Positions 1 to 8,203 of a DNA stretch of 64,000 nucleotides are shown here, in pieces. The notes beneath the pieces are model-generated. The model had not been told where the DNA came from. It ran no database searches and saw only the letters and a list, made by a program, of their open reading frames with translations. Position 1 is the stretch's first letter. The number at the start of each line of letters is the position of its first letter. The position numbers and the translations under genes are program-made. Source of the DNA: Synergistaceae bacterium UBA1037 (GTDB taxonomy: Bacteria > Synergistota > Synergistia > Synergistales > Synergistaceae); the NCBI GenBank assembly GCA_002316795.1, contig DCEE01000020.1, forward strand, positions 1 to 64,000, in the 5' to 3' direction.

Positions 1-30
1 AAATATGCCCGTTTTGGGAGGAAAGATATC

Positions 31-1209
31 ATGCGCTATGTTGGAGCAGCTTCCAGAGGTATCCGTCTGCCGGTAATAACTAAAGGTGCAGATCTGATAA
101 ATATAATTTCCGATACGATCGTTGCCGCATCTGAAAATGAGAGGGATCCGTTCGTTATCAGGGACAGTGATATAGTTGGAGTGACGGAATCACTTGTTGC
201 ACGGTCTCAGGGAAATTATGTGACCCTTTCTGATATATCTGAGGATGTAAAAAAAAGGGTCCCGGAAGGTGATGTCTCCATCATTTTCCCCATATTGAGC
301 AGAAACAGGTTTCATCAGCTGCTCAGGGGGATAGTGAACGGTGTCAGGGGCAAGGTTCGTGTATTTCTCTCCTATCCATCGGATGAAGTTGGCAACCAGG
401 TCATTGATCCGATGAATTTTTACCTCAACAGTGACAGACTGTCCTGCGACAGCTTTGATGAAAAAGAGTATTACGAGGTCTTCGGGGAATGCAGACATCC
501 CTTTACCGGCGTCGATTACGTGCAGCTTTACAAATCGATAGACCCTGAAAAGGTATCCGTACATTTCGCCAATAATCCCCTTGCTGCGCTCAGTTTCTCA
601 AATACAGTGATAGTGGCAAGTATACATACCAGGAAGCTCCACAGGGATATCCTTGAAAAAGCAGGGGCAAATGTGATCTCGCTTGATGAGATATGCAGCT
701 CACCCATAAGGGATGGGGCAGGCTTCAACGAGCAGTACGGCCTGCTTGGATCCAACTATACAAACGACAACTCTGTGAAGCTCTTCCCACGCGATTGCGA
801 TGCCTTCGTGAGAGAGCTCCAAAAGGAGCTTTTTGACCGCACGGGCAAAAAAATTGAGGTGCTCGTTTATGGGGACGGGGCTTTCAAGGATCCCGTCTGC
901 GGAATATGGGAGCTTGCGGATCCCGTGGTCTCGCCCGGCTATACCGACGGACTCAGCGGGATGCCTAAGGAGATAAAGTTCAAGTACGTGGCAGACAACG
1001 CGGGGGACAAGGACCCCTCCGACGCTATCCGAGAGGCCATCGAGTCAAAGGGCGAGATGGACAAGTACGGACACTGCACACTCGGGACCACGCCAAGACG
1101 CATGACTGACCTCATTGGCTCCCTCTGCGACCTAACTTCAGGCTCAGGTGACAAGGGTACGCCCGTCGTCTACATTCAGGGATACTTCGACTGCTACCTG
1201 GATGACTGA
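31..1209 (+). CDS. CofE-like (coenzyme F420-0:L-glutamate ligase family) protein
   Basis: The 392-residue protein resembles the family of F420-0:gamma-glutamyl ligases, which in methanogens and actinobacteria add glutamates to coenzyme F420 in the cytoplasm. The N-terminal part has the family's pattern of an early basic strand segment (VGAASRGIRLPVITKGADL) followed by an acidic motif and SDIVGVTESLVARSQG at about residues 45-60, which corresponds to the conserved 'sK.eg' nucleotide/metal region. No F420 biosynthesis or F420-dependent enzyme is visible in the window, so the real substrate may be something else; many anaerobes carry such an orphan. The ATG at 31 follows a good ribosome site (GGGAGGAAAG). 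The stop overlaps the start of the downstream thioesterase by 8 nt, so the two are probably co-translated. Family assignment is moderately sure, function is not. Confidence 0.7.
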   Translation: MRYVGAASRGIRLPVITKGADLINIISDTIVAASENERDPFVIRDSDIVGVTESLVARSQGNYVTLSDISEDVKKRVPEGDVSIIFPILSRNRFHQLLRGIVNGVRGKVRVFLSYPSDEVGNQVIDPMNFYLNSDRLSCDSFDEKEYYEVFGECRHPFTGVDYVQLYKSIDPEKVSVHFANNPLAALSFSNTVIVASIHTRKLHRDILEKAGANVISLDEICSSPIRDGAGFNEQYGLLGSNYTNDNSVKLFPRDCDAFVRELQKELFDRTGKKIEVLVYGDGAFKDPVCGIWELADPVVSPGYTDGLSGMPKEIKFKYVADNAGDKDPSDAIREAIESKGEMDKYGHCTLGTTPRRMTDLIGSLCDLTSGSGDKGTPVVYIQGYFDCYLDD

Positions 1210-1936
1210 TCTCGAAAACCAGATCCCCTTCAGCGGGATCGACCCGAAGGGCAGGCTTAAATTCGGTGTGCTGCTGGAAATGTTCCAGGAGATGGCTGAC
1301 ATCGATGCCTCAAAATACAACCTCTCAGTCAGGCAGACCCTCGAGCACGACGTTACCTGGGTCCTGAGGAAATACCGCATCGACCTGGAGAAATATCCGA
1401 CTAAAGATGACGGGACGATAAGGATAAAGACCTACGCCGAACCCTTCCGCAACCTCTATTCGCTGCGTTCGTACAAGCTCTGGAACGGAGCGGGAGATTT
1501 TCTCGGCTCAGCCTATACGTGGTGGGTGCTCCTGGACCTTAAAAGGGAAAGACCGATCCGCCTTGACAAAAGCGAGCTGATGACGGGCTTCATGGAGAGG
1601 GTCTCGGAAGTGCTTCCCGAGGACGTGAAAGTACCGGATCTTACAGATCCTCAGATTGAGGAGAAGTGGAAGGTCCGCTGGCAGGATCTGGACGTCAACG
1701 ACCACACGAACCACGCGGTCTTCTTCAGCTGGGCGCTGGATACTGTGCCGGATAAAGTCAGCGAAGGGCTTGCGCCTGTTCATGTGGAGTCAGAGTTCTT
1801 ACACGCCATACCGCGCACCCGGGTGCGCTGCCTCACTCAGGAAATGCTCTGCAGTGAGGGCAGGCGTTTCCTGCACTCACTGCGGCACATGGAAGATGAT
1901 ACAGAATATGCCAAACTGAGCTCACTCTGGAAATAG
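1202..1936 (+). CDS. acyl-ACP thioesterase family protein (double hot-dog)
   Basis: Predicted to hydrolyse acyl-acyl carrier protein and release fatty acid in the cytoplasm. The 244-residue length fits the bacterial acyl-ACP thioesterase family with two hot-dog halves. The first half has a YxxxR-rich beta region at about residues 50-120. The second half carries DLDVNDHTNH at 162-171, the family's D-x-N-x-H-x-N catalytic-type motif. The reading frame is open from 1148, but the ATG at 1202 overlapping the end of the preceding gene is chosen because the 18 residues before it (MTRVRPSSTFRDTSTATW) lie inside the upstream gene and do not look like this family. The stop codon sits inside the downstream terminator hairpin. 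Exact chain-length preference cannot be seen. Confidence 0.8.
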   Translation: MTDLENQIPFSGIDPKGRLKFGVLLEMFQEMADIDASKYNLSVRQTLEHDVTWVLRKYRIDLEKYPTKDDGTIRIKTYAEPFRNLYSLRSYKLWNGAGDFLGSAYTWWVLLDLKRERPIRLDKSELMTGFMERVSEVLPEDVKVPDLTDPQIEEKWKVRWQDLDVNDHTNHAVFFSWALDTVPDKVSEGLAPVHVESEFLHAIPRTRVRCLTQEMLCSEGRRFLHSLRHMEDDTEYAKLSSLWK

Positions 1937-1953
1937 AGTGAGCTTTTTCTTTT
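1918..1953 (+). terminator. intrinsic terminator of the CofE-like/thioesterase pair
   Basis: Perfect 8-bp stem (GCTCACTC at 1920-1927 with GAGTGAGC at 1936-1943), 8-nt loop, followed by a T-rich tract at 1944-1953. The left arm lies within the thioesterase coding sequence and the right arm begins on the last base of its stop codon. On the minus strand no T-tract follows, so it works for the plus-strand operon only. Confidence 0.85.
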
Positions 1954-2491
1954 AATCGATAAAACGGACTATCTCGCTGAGTTCTTTCCTGTTTTTATCC
2001 CTTATCTTATCGTCCGACGGATAACCGAGGGCAATTACCGCCCGTACAGTGTCTCCCCTGGGGATGTTGAGCAGTTCCTTAACATCACTGTCCTCAAAGG
2101 TTCCCATTATGCATGTTGCAAGGTCTGATTCTGCAGCCTTCAGCGTGAAGTGTGCTATTGCTATGCCGATGTCGCCATGGGCAAAGTGTTTGCAGCTCCA
2201 TCTCTCAAGCACTCCCGGCATAAGTTTGGGGCATTCATCTTCACTGACTGCTATAAGCACCGGAGCCGCGTCTGCGAATTTGTTTCCTCCCACGATCTGC
2301 AGAAGGTTGGCGAGCTTCGCTTTCGTTTCCGGTTCAGTGACCACCGTAAATTTCCATGGCTGGCTGTTGCAGGCCGACGGGGCCAGTCTTGCGGCATCAA
2401 GACATTTGCTTATATCTTCCTTTGTCACAGGCTTTGTCTCGTAGCTCCGGCAGCTTTGCCTTTTCAAAATTATTTCATCCAGTTTCTGCAT
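1952..2491 (-). CDS. nitroreductase family protein
   Basis: FMN-dependent NAD(P)H oxidoreductase of the nitroreductase superfamily, 179 residues, cytoplasmic. The N-terminal R11-S13-R15 phosphate-binding pattern (KRQSCRSYETKPV) and the APSACNSQPWKF motif at about 37-48, which binds the flavin, are both present; the GYPSD motif is near the C-terminus. It lies 12 nt after a MATE transporter gene on the same strand and has a clear AAGGAG ribosome site, so it is the last gene of a MATE-MATE-nitroreductase operon. The physiological substrate (quinone, nitro compound or other) cannot be told; co-transcription with exporters suggests a role in handling redox-active xenobiotics, which is inference. 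Confidence 0.9.
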   Translation of the reverse strand: MQKLDEIILKRQSCRSYETKPVTKEDISKCLDAARLAPSACNSQPWKFTVVTEPETKAKLANLLQIVGGNKFADAAPVLIAVSEDECPKLMPGVLERWSCKHFAHGDIGIAIAHFTLKAAESDLATCIMGTFEDSDVKELLNIPRGDTVRAVIALGYPSDDKIRDKNRKELSEIVRFID

Positions 2492-2503
2492 ACGTTCATC
2501 TCC

Positions 2504-3868
2504 TTATGAAAGTTTAAGACTTTTCCATCTTCCGCTTCTCAGATATATTATACCTATGGTGATCGAGAGCAGTGATGACATGGGGGTCGCGAAGCCTATG
2601 CTGAAGAGATCTGCTCCTGGAATTTTGCTTAAAAGCCAGGTTGCAGGAACTCTTATCAAAAACGCGGCCATCAGGTTGTTGACCATGCTGAACCTCGTGT
2701 GCCCGCATCCGTTGAAAAATCCGTTGAGGCAGAAGACGAAACATACAAGGATGCAGTCGATGCTGAACGACTTCAGGTAGAGGGAAGTCGCTCTTATCAG
2801 CTCTATATCAGGAGTGAATATTTTTATTACAGCCGGAGAAAAGAACTGAAGCAGGGCAAACGATATCACTCCGAATATCAACGTGACCGAGATCCCGACG
2901 TATAGACATTTTATTGCCCTTTTGGGCCGGCCGGCCCCCATATTCTGCGAGACCATCGCAGAGATAGCAGCTGAAAAGGCGATGGGAGGGAGCATTACAA
3001 ACCCGTTTATCTTTGAGGTGATACCGATGGCAGCGGATGCGACAACGCCACCCATCACACTTACAGTGGCCATTATGAACATGAATGAAACTGTTGTCAT
3101 TGACATCTGGACAGACATAGGCAGCCCTATTTTGAGCAGGTTTTTAAGTTTTTCTCTCTTGATGCGGAAACTGTCGAGCTTGAAGTCGAAATGGAAACTT
3201 TGTTTTTTCAGATATATAACAGCCAGGACTGCGCTCAGCCCCTGGGAGAGTATTGTAGCCAGTGCAGCGCCGGGAGCGCCCATTTTGAAGACAGCGACCA
3301 GGATCAGATCGCCTATGACGTTGCAGACTGATGCTATGGCAACGAAGACAAGCGGACTTTTGGAATCCCCGAATCCCCTCAGCATAGCGCTGAGTGCGTT
3401 GTATGCAAACATAAAAGAAATGCCCGCGGAGCTTATGAAAATATATCCCTCTGTCTGGGAGACTGCCTCAGGGGGAGTCTGAATAAGGCTTACCAGAGGC
3501 TTTACGGCAGCAAACATTATCAGGGTCAGAGCAATGCTTACAATAGCAAAGAGAGTAAACATTGTCCCTATAGTCTCTTTGATGTCAGTATCTGATTTTG
3601 CACCGAAATATCTGGCGATCAGGATCGTTCCTCCCATTGAAAGACCGATTATGACGCCGTTGATAAGGAACATGAATTGGCTTCCTATTGCGGCGGCCGA
3701 AAGTCCCGCCGCGTTTGTGAAGTGCCCGACTATCACTGTATCGACCGCTCCATAAAGTGCCTGGAGAAGGTTCGCAGACATGTAAGGGAGCGCGAATTTT
3801 ATAAGCTGCGGGGTTATATTTCCCTCAGTCAGAGATCGTTCCTTAAAACGCAGCACGCCTTCAGCCAT
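2504..3868 (-). CDS. MATE family efflux transporter
   Basis: Integral membrane exporter of 454 residues, the usual MATE length, with about 12 hydrophobic segments (for example LIKFALPYMSANLLQALYGAVDTVIVG at 22-48 and AAAIGSQFMFLINGVIIGLSMGG). MATE proteins extrude cationic drugs or metabolites using a Na+ or H+ gradient. The ATG overlaps the stop codon of the upstream MATE gene by one base (TGATG), a sign of translational coupling. Two adjacent MATE genes in one operon may be independent pumps or a heteromeric pair; the sequence does not decide this. No substrate can be inferred. Confidence 0.9.
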   Translation of the reverse strand: MAEGVLRFKERSLTEGNITPQLIKFALPYMSANLLQALYGAVDTVIVGHFTNAAGLSAAAIGSQFMFLINGVIIGLSMGGTILIARYFGAKSDTDIKETIGTMFTLFAIVSIALTLIMFAAVKPLVSLIQTPPEAVSQTEGYIFISSAGISFMFAYNALSAMLRGFGDSKSPLVFVAIASVCNVIGDLILVAVFKMGAPGAALATILSQGLSAVLAVIYLKKQSFHFDFKLDSFRIKREKLKNLLKIGLPMSVQMSMTTVSFMFIMATVSVMGGVVASAAIGITSKINGFVMLPPIAFSAAISAMVSQNMGAGRPKRAIKCLYVGISVTLIFGVISFALLQFFSPAVIKIFTPDIELIRATSLYLKSFSIDCILVCFVFCLNGFFNGCGHTRFSMVNNLMAAFLIRVPATWLLSKIPGADLFSIGFATPMSSLLSITIGIIYLRSGRWKSLKLS

Positions 3869-5247
3869 CAGGAAAGTTGTTCTTTTTCAAGCCTGTTCAG
3901 CTTTTTCATGAAAAAGTAGAGGAAGGGGATGCAGGTGAGGAAACTCAGTATGTCTGATACAGGCTGTGTTATCTGTACTCCTGTTATACCGAACAGCGGC
4001 GGCAGGATCAGTATAAGGGGAAGAAAATATACCCCCTGCCTGTTGCATGCAAGAAAGGTAGCTCTTGCCGCATGGCCCGTTGACTGAAAAAGCATGTTTG
4101 TCGATACGAAGAGGGGCTGCAGGATAAGGGCGGAAAACTGGAGCCGCATTGCCAGAGTCCCTATCACGATGACCTCCGCATCCTCTCTCCTGAACGCCGA
4201 TACGATCTCAGGCGCCATTATAAAACCTGTCACTGCGGTCACCGCCATTATCATCAGTCCTGTCTTTACGGTGAACCAGAACGCCTCTTTGACCCGGGCG
4301 TAATTCTTTGCCCCGTAGTTATATCCGGAGACCGGCATGAACCCCTGTCCGAGGCCGATCATCATTGACATGACAAGCATGAAGGTCCTTCCGACGATCG
4401 ACATTGCTGCGACGGCAGCGTCACCATATGCAGAAGCAGCGACGTTCAGCGCTACTGTCGCAATGCTTGCGAGTCCCTGTCGGCATAGAGAGGGAGTCCC
4501 AAGGGTCAGGATATCAAAGAATTCTTTCGGTCTCCTTGAAATGTTTCTGATGCTGATCCCTATGTCGCTCTTTCTGAATATGAAAACAGACAGAAGTATC
4601 GAAAAGCTGATGCACTGGGATATGAGCGTTGCGATAGCAGCCCCGGATATGCCAAGACCGAACTTGAAGATGAATATCGGGTCAAGCACGATATTGAGCA
4701 GAGCTCCGAAAACAAGGCCGACCATTGCAAAGGCTGCCTTGCCCTCGGCCCTCAGTACATTGTTCATGACAAAAGAGGTGCACATGACCGGTGCACCAAG
4801 GAGAATGTACATCGCGTAGCTTTTAGCGTAGGGGAGGATGGTCTCCGTAGAACCGAGCTTAAGCATAAAATCATCAAGAGTAAAGAGTCCGTAAATGGTG
4901 AAAATCAGGCCTGACCCGAAGGCCAGAAAAAAAGAGCTGGAGGCATACCTGCTCGCAGCCTCGGTCTCCCTGGCACCCAGCTTTCTGGATATCATGCTGG
5001 CAGCGCCTGTCCCGAAAGTAAAACCTATAGCCTGAAAGATCGCCATTATCGAAAAGACTATGCCGACAGCCCCGCTTGCACTGGTCCCAAGCCTTGAGAC
5101 GAAGAAGGTGTCTGCAGTGTTGTATATCGCTGTGACAAGCATACTTATAACAGTAGGCACCGCGAGCTTTATGACCAGTCCCGGCACCGGAGCGGTCGTC
5201 ATTTTAAGATGCTGTGCATTATTCAAGTCTGTAACGAGATCTTTCAT
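3868..5247 (-). CDS. MATE family efflux transporter
   Basis: First gene of the minus-strand operon. About 459 residues with the MATE arrangement of two six-helix halves; the first membrane helix contains VPTVISMLVTAIYNTADTFFVSRLG, the family's N-lobe signature. The frame is open up to a GTG at 5289, but the ATG at 5247 (MKDLVTDLNN) is preferred: it has a GGGG site about 7 nt upstream and the extra 14 residues (MFCSETEICEAGYQ) do not look like a MATE start. It is divergent from another MATE gene at 5422, with the shared 175-bp region carrying a promoter and palindromes. The substrate is unknown. Confidence 0.9.
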   Translation of the reverse strand: MKDLVTDLNNAQHLKMTTAPVPGLVIKLAVPTVISMLVTAIYNTADTFFVSRLGTSASGAVGIVFSIMAIFQAIGFTFGTGAASMISRKLGARETEAASRYASSSFFLAFGSGLIFTIYGLFTLDDFMLKLGSTETILPYAKSYAMYILLGAPVMCTSFVMNNVLRAEGKAAFAMVGLVFGALLNIVLDPIFIFKFGLGISGAAIATLISQCISFSILLSVFIFRKSDIGISIRNISRRPKEFFDILTLGTPSLCRQGLASIATVALNVAASAYGDAAVAAMSIVGRTFMLVMSMMIGLGQGFMPVSGYNYGAKNYARVKEAFWFTVKTGLMIMAVTAVTGFIMAPEIVSAFRREDAEVIVIGTLAMRLQFSALILQPLFVSTNMLFQSTGHAARATFLACNRQGVYFLPLILILPPLFGITGVQITQPVSDILSFLTCIPFLYFFMKKLNRLEKEQLS

Positions 5248-5350
5248 TTGGTACCCCGCTTCGCATATTTCAGTTTCTGAACAGAACACTCAGTCAGGTT
5301 AGCATTTTATCTTTATTACTGCAATCGACTTTATTGCCCATTCGGAGGAC

Positions 5351-5408
5351 TTGACAAAATAATAAAATATTGTAATATCCATATACGGATAATCTGTAAT
5401 CGGATAAT
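5351..5408 (+). promoter_or_regulatory. promoter with operator-like repeats for the MATE-MarR-glyoxalase operon
   Basis: TTGACA at 5351-5356 and TAATAT at 5373-5378 are separated by 16 bp, a good sigma-70 match. An inverted repeat TATCC-N6-GGATA (5376-5391) overlaps the -10 box and start region, and the octamer CGGATAAT occurs twice (5386-5393 and 5401-5408). Because the operon encodes a MarR repressor, these are the obvious candidate binding sites; this is inference from position and symmetry. Confidence 0.6.
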
Positions 5409-5421
5409 TGGAGTTGTTACC

Positions 5422-6780
5422 ATGTTGGCCCTCAAAGCCAAGAACTATAAGGATATGTCCCTTCTCTTCTGCAGGTTCGTGATCCCTGCACTTGCCTCGC
5501 AGCTCTTAAGCGGTGTTTACACGATAGTTGACGGATTCTTTGTTGGTATCGGTGCGGGAGAGACCGGCCTCGCCGCGATAGGCGTTTCCTATCCCTTCAC
5601 CCTGTTCGCAACAGCAGCGGGCGCGGGGATCGGTATCGGAGGCGGAGCGCTGATATCCATAAGCAGGGGAAGGGGACGGACAAAGCTTGCCGGGAGGATA
5701 CTAAGTTCGATGATGATGCTTATGATCATTTCATCCCTTTTGATATCCCTCTCTTTCTGCATCTCCCTGCCTAAGCTGGTAGGGTTCTTTGCCCTGTCGG
5801 AAGAGCTTTCGCGCCTCTCACTCGTCTACGGCCGGATACTTCTGCTATTCTCCTTCACCCAGATATTCACTATGGGACTGCTTGGAGCTGTCAGGAACGA
5901 CGGATATCCCCGCAAGGCAATGTACATAATGGTCTCGGGATTTGTTCTCAATATAGTTCTTGACTGGCTGTGGGTGCTTGTATATCCCTTCGGGGTCGCC
6001 GGAGCGGCCTGGGCGACAGTCCTCTCGCAGCTGCTGACCGCGGTCCTGCTCTTTCTGCATTTTGCCGGGGACTGCTCCAACGTCAAAATGAGATGGAAGA
6101 ACATGTGGGGATCGCTTGCATTTGCCGAGAGGATAACTGCAATGGGCGTTTCGCCCTTTGGGGTGCAGCTGGCGGCTGCAGTCACCATGATAATGCACAA
6201 CAGGCAGTCCCTTGTCTACGGAGGGGAGATCGGGCTTGCGGCATACTCTGTGATAAGCTATGTGATCCCTGTTGGGATAATGCTGCAGGAGGGCGTAGCA
6301 GAAGGAATGCAGCCGCTGATAAGCTATTACCACGGAGCTTCGCTGCCCGCCCGGAGACAATTCACGGCAAAAATGGGCTTCTCGTTCGCGTTCGGGATAG
6401 GGCTGCTATGTTCAGCATTATTGGTTCTCTTCGCCCGGCACATACCGGGCTTTTTCTCAATGAGCGGGACAACGGCGGCCATAACTGTCAAAGGGCTGAT
6501 CCTCGCTTCTCCTATGTTCCCCTTTGTCGGGATAGTGAAGGTTGGAGCATCCTATTACCAGTCAGTCGGACAGGCAGGACACTCCTCGCTCCTTACTTAT
6601 TCGGACCCGATGCTGATCCTTCCCTTCTTTCTCTGGCTGCTGCCCATGTTCTGGAAACTTGACGGGGTCTGGCTCTCAATGACCTTTGCAAATGCGGCTC
6701 TCTCTGTTATCTTGATAACTGTATGGGCCTTTGCATCGGGGTGGGTATCAATACCCCTCCCCGCCCACAAAAATATATAG
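5422..6780 (+). CDS. MATE family efflux transporter
   Basis: Third MATE transporter in the region, 452 residues, with twelve predicted membrane segments. The first helix region reads FVIPALASQLLSGVYTIVDGFFVGIGAG, close to the NorM/MepA-type N-lobe. It is the first gene of a plus-strand operon followed 16 nt later by a MarR regulator and then a glyoxalase-family gene. MarR-MATE pairs usually respond to the compound exported, so this pump is probably drug- or metabolite-inducible. It differs clearly from the two divergent MATE proteins and is not a recent tandem copy of them. Confidence 0.9.
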   Translation: MLALKAKNYKDMSLLFCRFVIPALASQLLSGVYTIVDGFFVGIGAGETGLAAIGVSYPFTLFATAAGAGIGIGGGALISISRGRGRTKLAGRILSSMMMLMIISSLLISLSFCISLPKLVGFFALSEELSRLSLVYGRILLLFSFTQIFTMGLLGAVRNDGYPRKAMYIMVSGFVLNIVLDWLWVLVYPFGVAGAAWATVLSQLLTAVLLFLHFAGDCSNVKMRWKNMWGSLAFAERITAMGVSPFGVQLAAAVTMIMHNRQSLVYGGEIGLAAYSVISYVIPVGIMLQEGVAEGMQPLISYYHGASLPARRQFTAKMGFSFAFGIGLLCSALLVLFARHIPGFFSMSGTTAAITVKGLILASPMFPFVGIVKVGASYYQSVGQAGHSSLLTYSDPMLILPFFLWLLPMFWKLDGVWLSMTFANAALSVILITVWAFASGWVSIPLPAHKNI

Positions 6781-6796
6781 GGGGCGATAACGGCAT

Positions 6797-7246
6797 ATGA
6801 AAAATAGGGACGATAAAGACATAAGGATGCTTCTGGAACTCTCGGACCTCTGGCGCCGTTATGACCGGGCATATACGTGCTGGGCACAGAAGCACGGCAT
6901 TTCCAACAGTGCCATGACGCTTATCGAGGAACTGTACATGAGGCCTGAGGGGGTAGAGCCCGCGGAGGTGGCTGACTACCTTGGAATACCGCGGCAGACG
7001 ATGACTGCGACACTCGACGCTCTGGAAAGAAAGTCCGTAGTGGGCCGCTTCCCTCATGAAAAGGACAGGCGCCGTAAGGTGATAAGGTTCACTCCTGAGG
7101 GGAAGATCATGGCGGAAAAGCTTGTAAACGACCTTCACGAATGGGAGATGAAGGCCCTCTCTTCCCTGAAAGAGACGGAACTTGCAAGGGCGTTCAAAAC
7201 AGTGAAACTTTTCTGCACGGAACTTGAAAAGGGCCTTAAGGATTAA
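6797..7246 (+). CDS. MarR family transcriptional regulator
   Basis: Winged-helix DNA-binding protein of 149 residues, the usual MarR size. The recognition helix region VADYLGIPRQTMTATLDALE spans about residues 58-77 and the wing contains EKDRRRKVIRFTPEG at about 88-102, with the family's D-R-R signature. Such proteins act as dimers that leave DNA on binding phenolic ligands or on oxidation. It lies between the MATE gene and a glyoxalase-family gene in one operon and probably controls the operon through the inverted repeat near 5376-5391. The ribosome site is weak (GGGGCGATAA), suggesting low expression. Confidence 0.9.
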   Translation: MKNRDDKDIRMLLELSDLWRRYDRAYTCWAQKHGISNSAMTLIEELYMRPEGVEPAEVADYLGIPRQTMTATLDALERKSVVGRFPHEKDRRRKVIRFTPEGKIMAEKLVNDLHEWEMKALSSLKETELARAFKTVKLFCTELEKGLKD

Positions 7247-7279
7247 GGGCCGATAACGACAATAAGAAGGGTGATATGT

Positions 7280-7642
7280 GTGAAGTCAAAATTTGCTCAC
7301 TTCAATTTCAACGTCCTTGACCTGAAAAAAAGCATGGAGTTCTACGAAGAAGCCCTGGGCCTTAAAGAGGTAAAGCGTGTCGAGAAGCCTGATTTTACCC
7401 TTGTCTACCTTGGTGACGGAGAGACGGATTTTCAGCTGGAATTGACGTACCTGCACGACAGGACAGAAAAATACGATCTCGGAGAAGCTGAATTCCACCT
7501 TGCGTTTACGGTAAAGGATATCCAGGCAGCCCATGCCCACCATGAAAAGATGGGATGCATCTGCTATGAGAACAAGGATATGGGGATCTATTTTATCGAA
7601 GATCCGGATGGGTATTGGCTTGAGCTTGTCCCCCTCCGCTAG
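7280..7642 (+). CDS. VOC superfamily protein, glyoxalase I (lactoylglutathione lyase)-like
   Basis: A 120-residue single-module glyoxalase-fold protein. The four expected metal ligands are in place: H7 (FAHFNFNV), E54 (FQLELTY), H73 (FHLAFTV) and E115 (YWLELVP), which match the spacing in bacterial GloA. GloA converts the methylglyoxal-thiol hemithioacetal to the lactoyl thioester. The GTG at 7280 is chosen over the GTG at 7271 because it lies 9 nt after AGAAGG and gives the typical family start (KSKFAHFNFNV). It is the last gene of the MATE-MarR operon. A related VOC activity, such as antibiotic or aromatic lyase, cannot be excluded, but the ligand set favours glyoxalase I. Confidence 0.85.
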   Translation: MKSKFAHFNFNVLDLKKSMEFYEEALGLKEVKRVEKPDFTLVYLGDGETDFQLELTYLHDRTEKYDLGEAEFHLAFTVKDIQAAHAHHEKMGCICYENKDMGIYFIEDPDGYWLELVPLR

Positions 7643-7769
7643 GAATTGGGGTTTAGAGCGGCGCTAGCTTAGCAACACTTGCGGAGCCTTCCTTCGACGT
7701 ATTGATATACGCCTTCGGAAAGCTCCGCTGCGTGTTGCGTCGTTATCACTCGCTCTAAACTCCAATTCC
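7642..7769 (+). repeat. 128-bp hairpin repeat element, copy A
   Basis: Almost the whole element folds back on itself. The ends GGAATTGG and CCAATTCC pair, then GTTTAGAGCG with CGCTCTAAAC, then GCAACAC with GTGTTGC and GCGGAGC with GCTCCGC, around a central CGACGTAT...ATACG loop region. It starts just after the stop codon of the glyoxalase gene and may also serve as its terminator. It shares end sequence and internal blocks with copies B and C. Confidence 0.85.
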
Positions 7770-7771
7770 CC

Positions 7772-7899
7772 GCAATTGGGGCATATCGCGGCGCTGACTT
7801 AGCAAGGCTCAAAATCCTTCACTTCGACGTATGACTAATACGTCTTAGTTCGAATTTTTTCGCATTGCGTCGTCATCACTCGCGATCTGCCCCAATTGC
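7772..7899 (+). repeat. 128-bp hairpin repeat element, copy B
   Basis: Direct repeat of copy A, separated from it by only 2 bp and of the same length. Ends are GCAATTGGGGC and GCCCCAATTGC. Internal blocks shared with A include GCGGCGCT-N-ACTTAGCAA on the left arm and GCGTCGT-ATCACTCGC on the right arm, with the central CTTCGACGTAT. No open reading frame of note lies inside. Confidence 0.85.
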
Positions 7900-7920
7900 G
7901 ATATGGGTACTATGGTAAAA

Positions 7921-8077
7921 ACTTAAAAAACGCGGCGCAAGTCCGGCAAATTCACCGCCATGCGAAGCGAGCAAATTCTCCAGCGAACATGATTCGTAGT
8001 TCGCGAATTCTCCGCGGCCAGAGGCTGCAAATTCTCCGGCTGATGTTCTCTCCGCATGCTGTTTCCCACCCGCCCTG
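7921..8077. repeat. short degenerate repeat array (GCAAATTCTCC-type units)
   Basis: Four copies of GC(A/G)AATTC(T/A)CC begin at about 7946, 7971, 8003 and 8027, spaced 24-32 bp. The segments between them carry short GC-rich palindromes. The array lies between hairpin copies B and C. No coding potential or known element recognised. Confidence 0.55.
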
Positions 8078-8203
8078 GGAATTGGGGCAGATCGTGGATA
8101 ATGACGACGCAATTTGCGGTGCTCCGAACTGAGACGTATATCAATACGTTGAAGTGAAAAGCACCGATGTTGTTAAGTCAGTGCCGCGAGATGCCCCAAT
8201 TCC
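8078..8203 (-). repeat. 126-bp hairpin repeat element, copy C (inverted)
   Basis: Same element as copies A and B but in the opposite orientation: the plus strand here matches the reverse complement of copy B over its length, for example AATGACGACGCAA, the ACGTAT...ATACGT core and GTTAAGTCAG-GCCGCGA. Ends are GGAATTGGGGC and GCCCCAATTCC. Its outer end abuts the T-tract of the tRNA-Asn terminator. Confidence 0.85.

Noticed and set aside
1148-1201. Longer thioesterase start at 1148
   Set aside because: The added residues fall within the upstream coding region and do not resemble the family; the ATG at 1202 fits a stop-start overlap.
7931-8045. Possible CRISPR array of GCAAATTCTCC motifs
   Set aside because: Motif too short, only four degenerate copies and irregular spacing; no cas genes.
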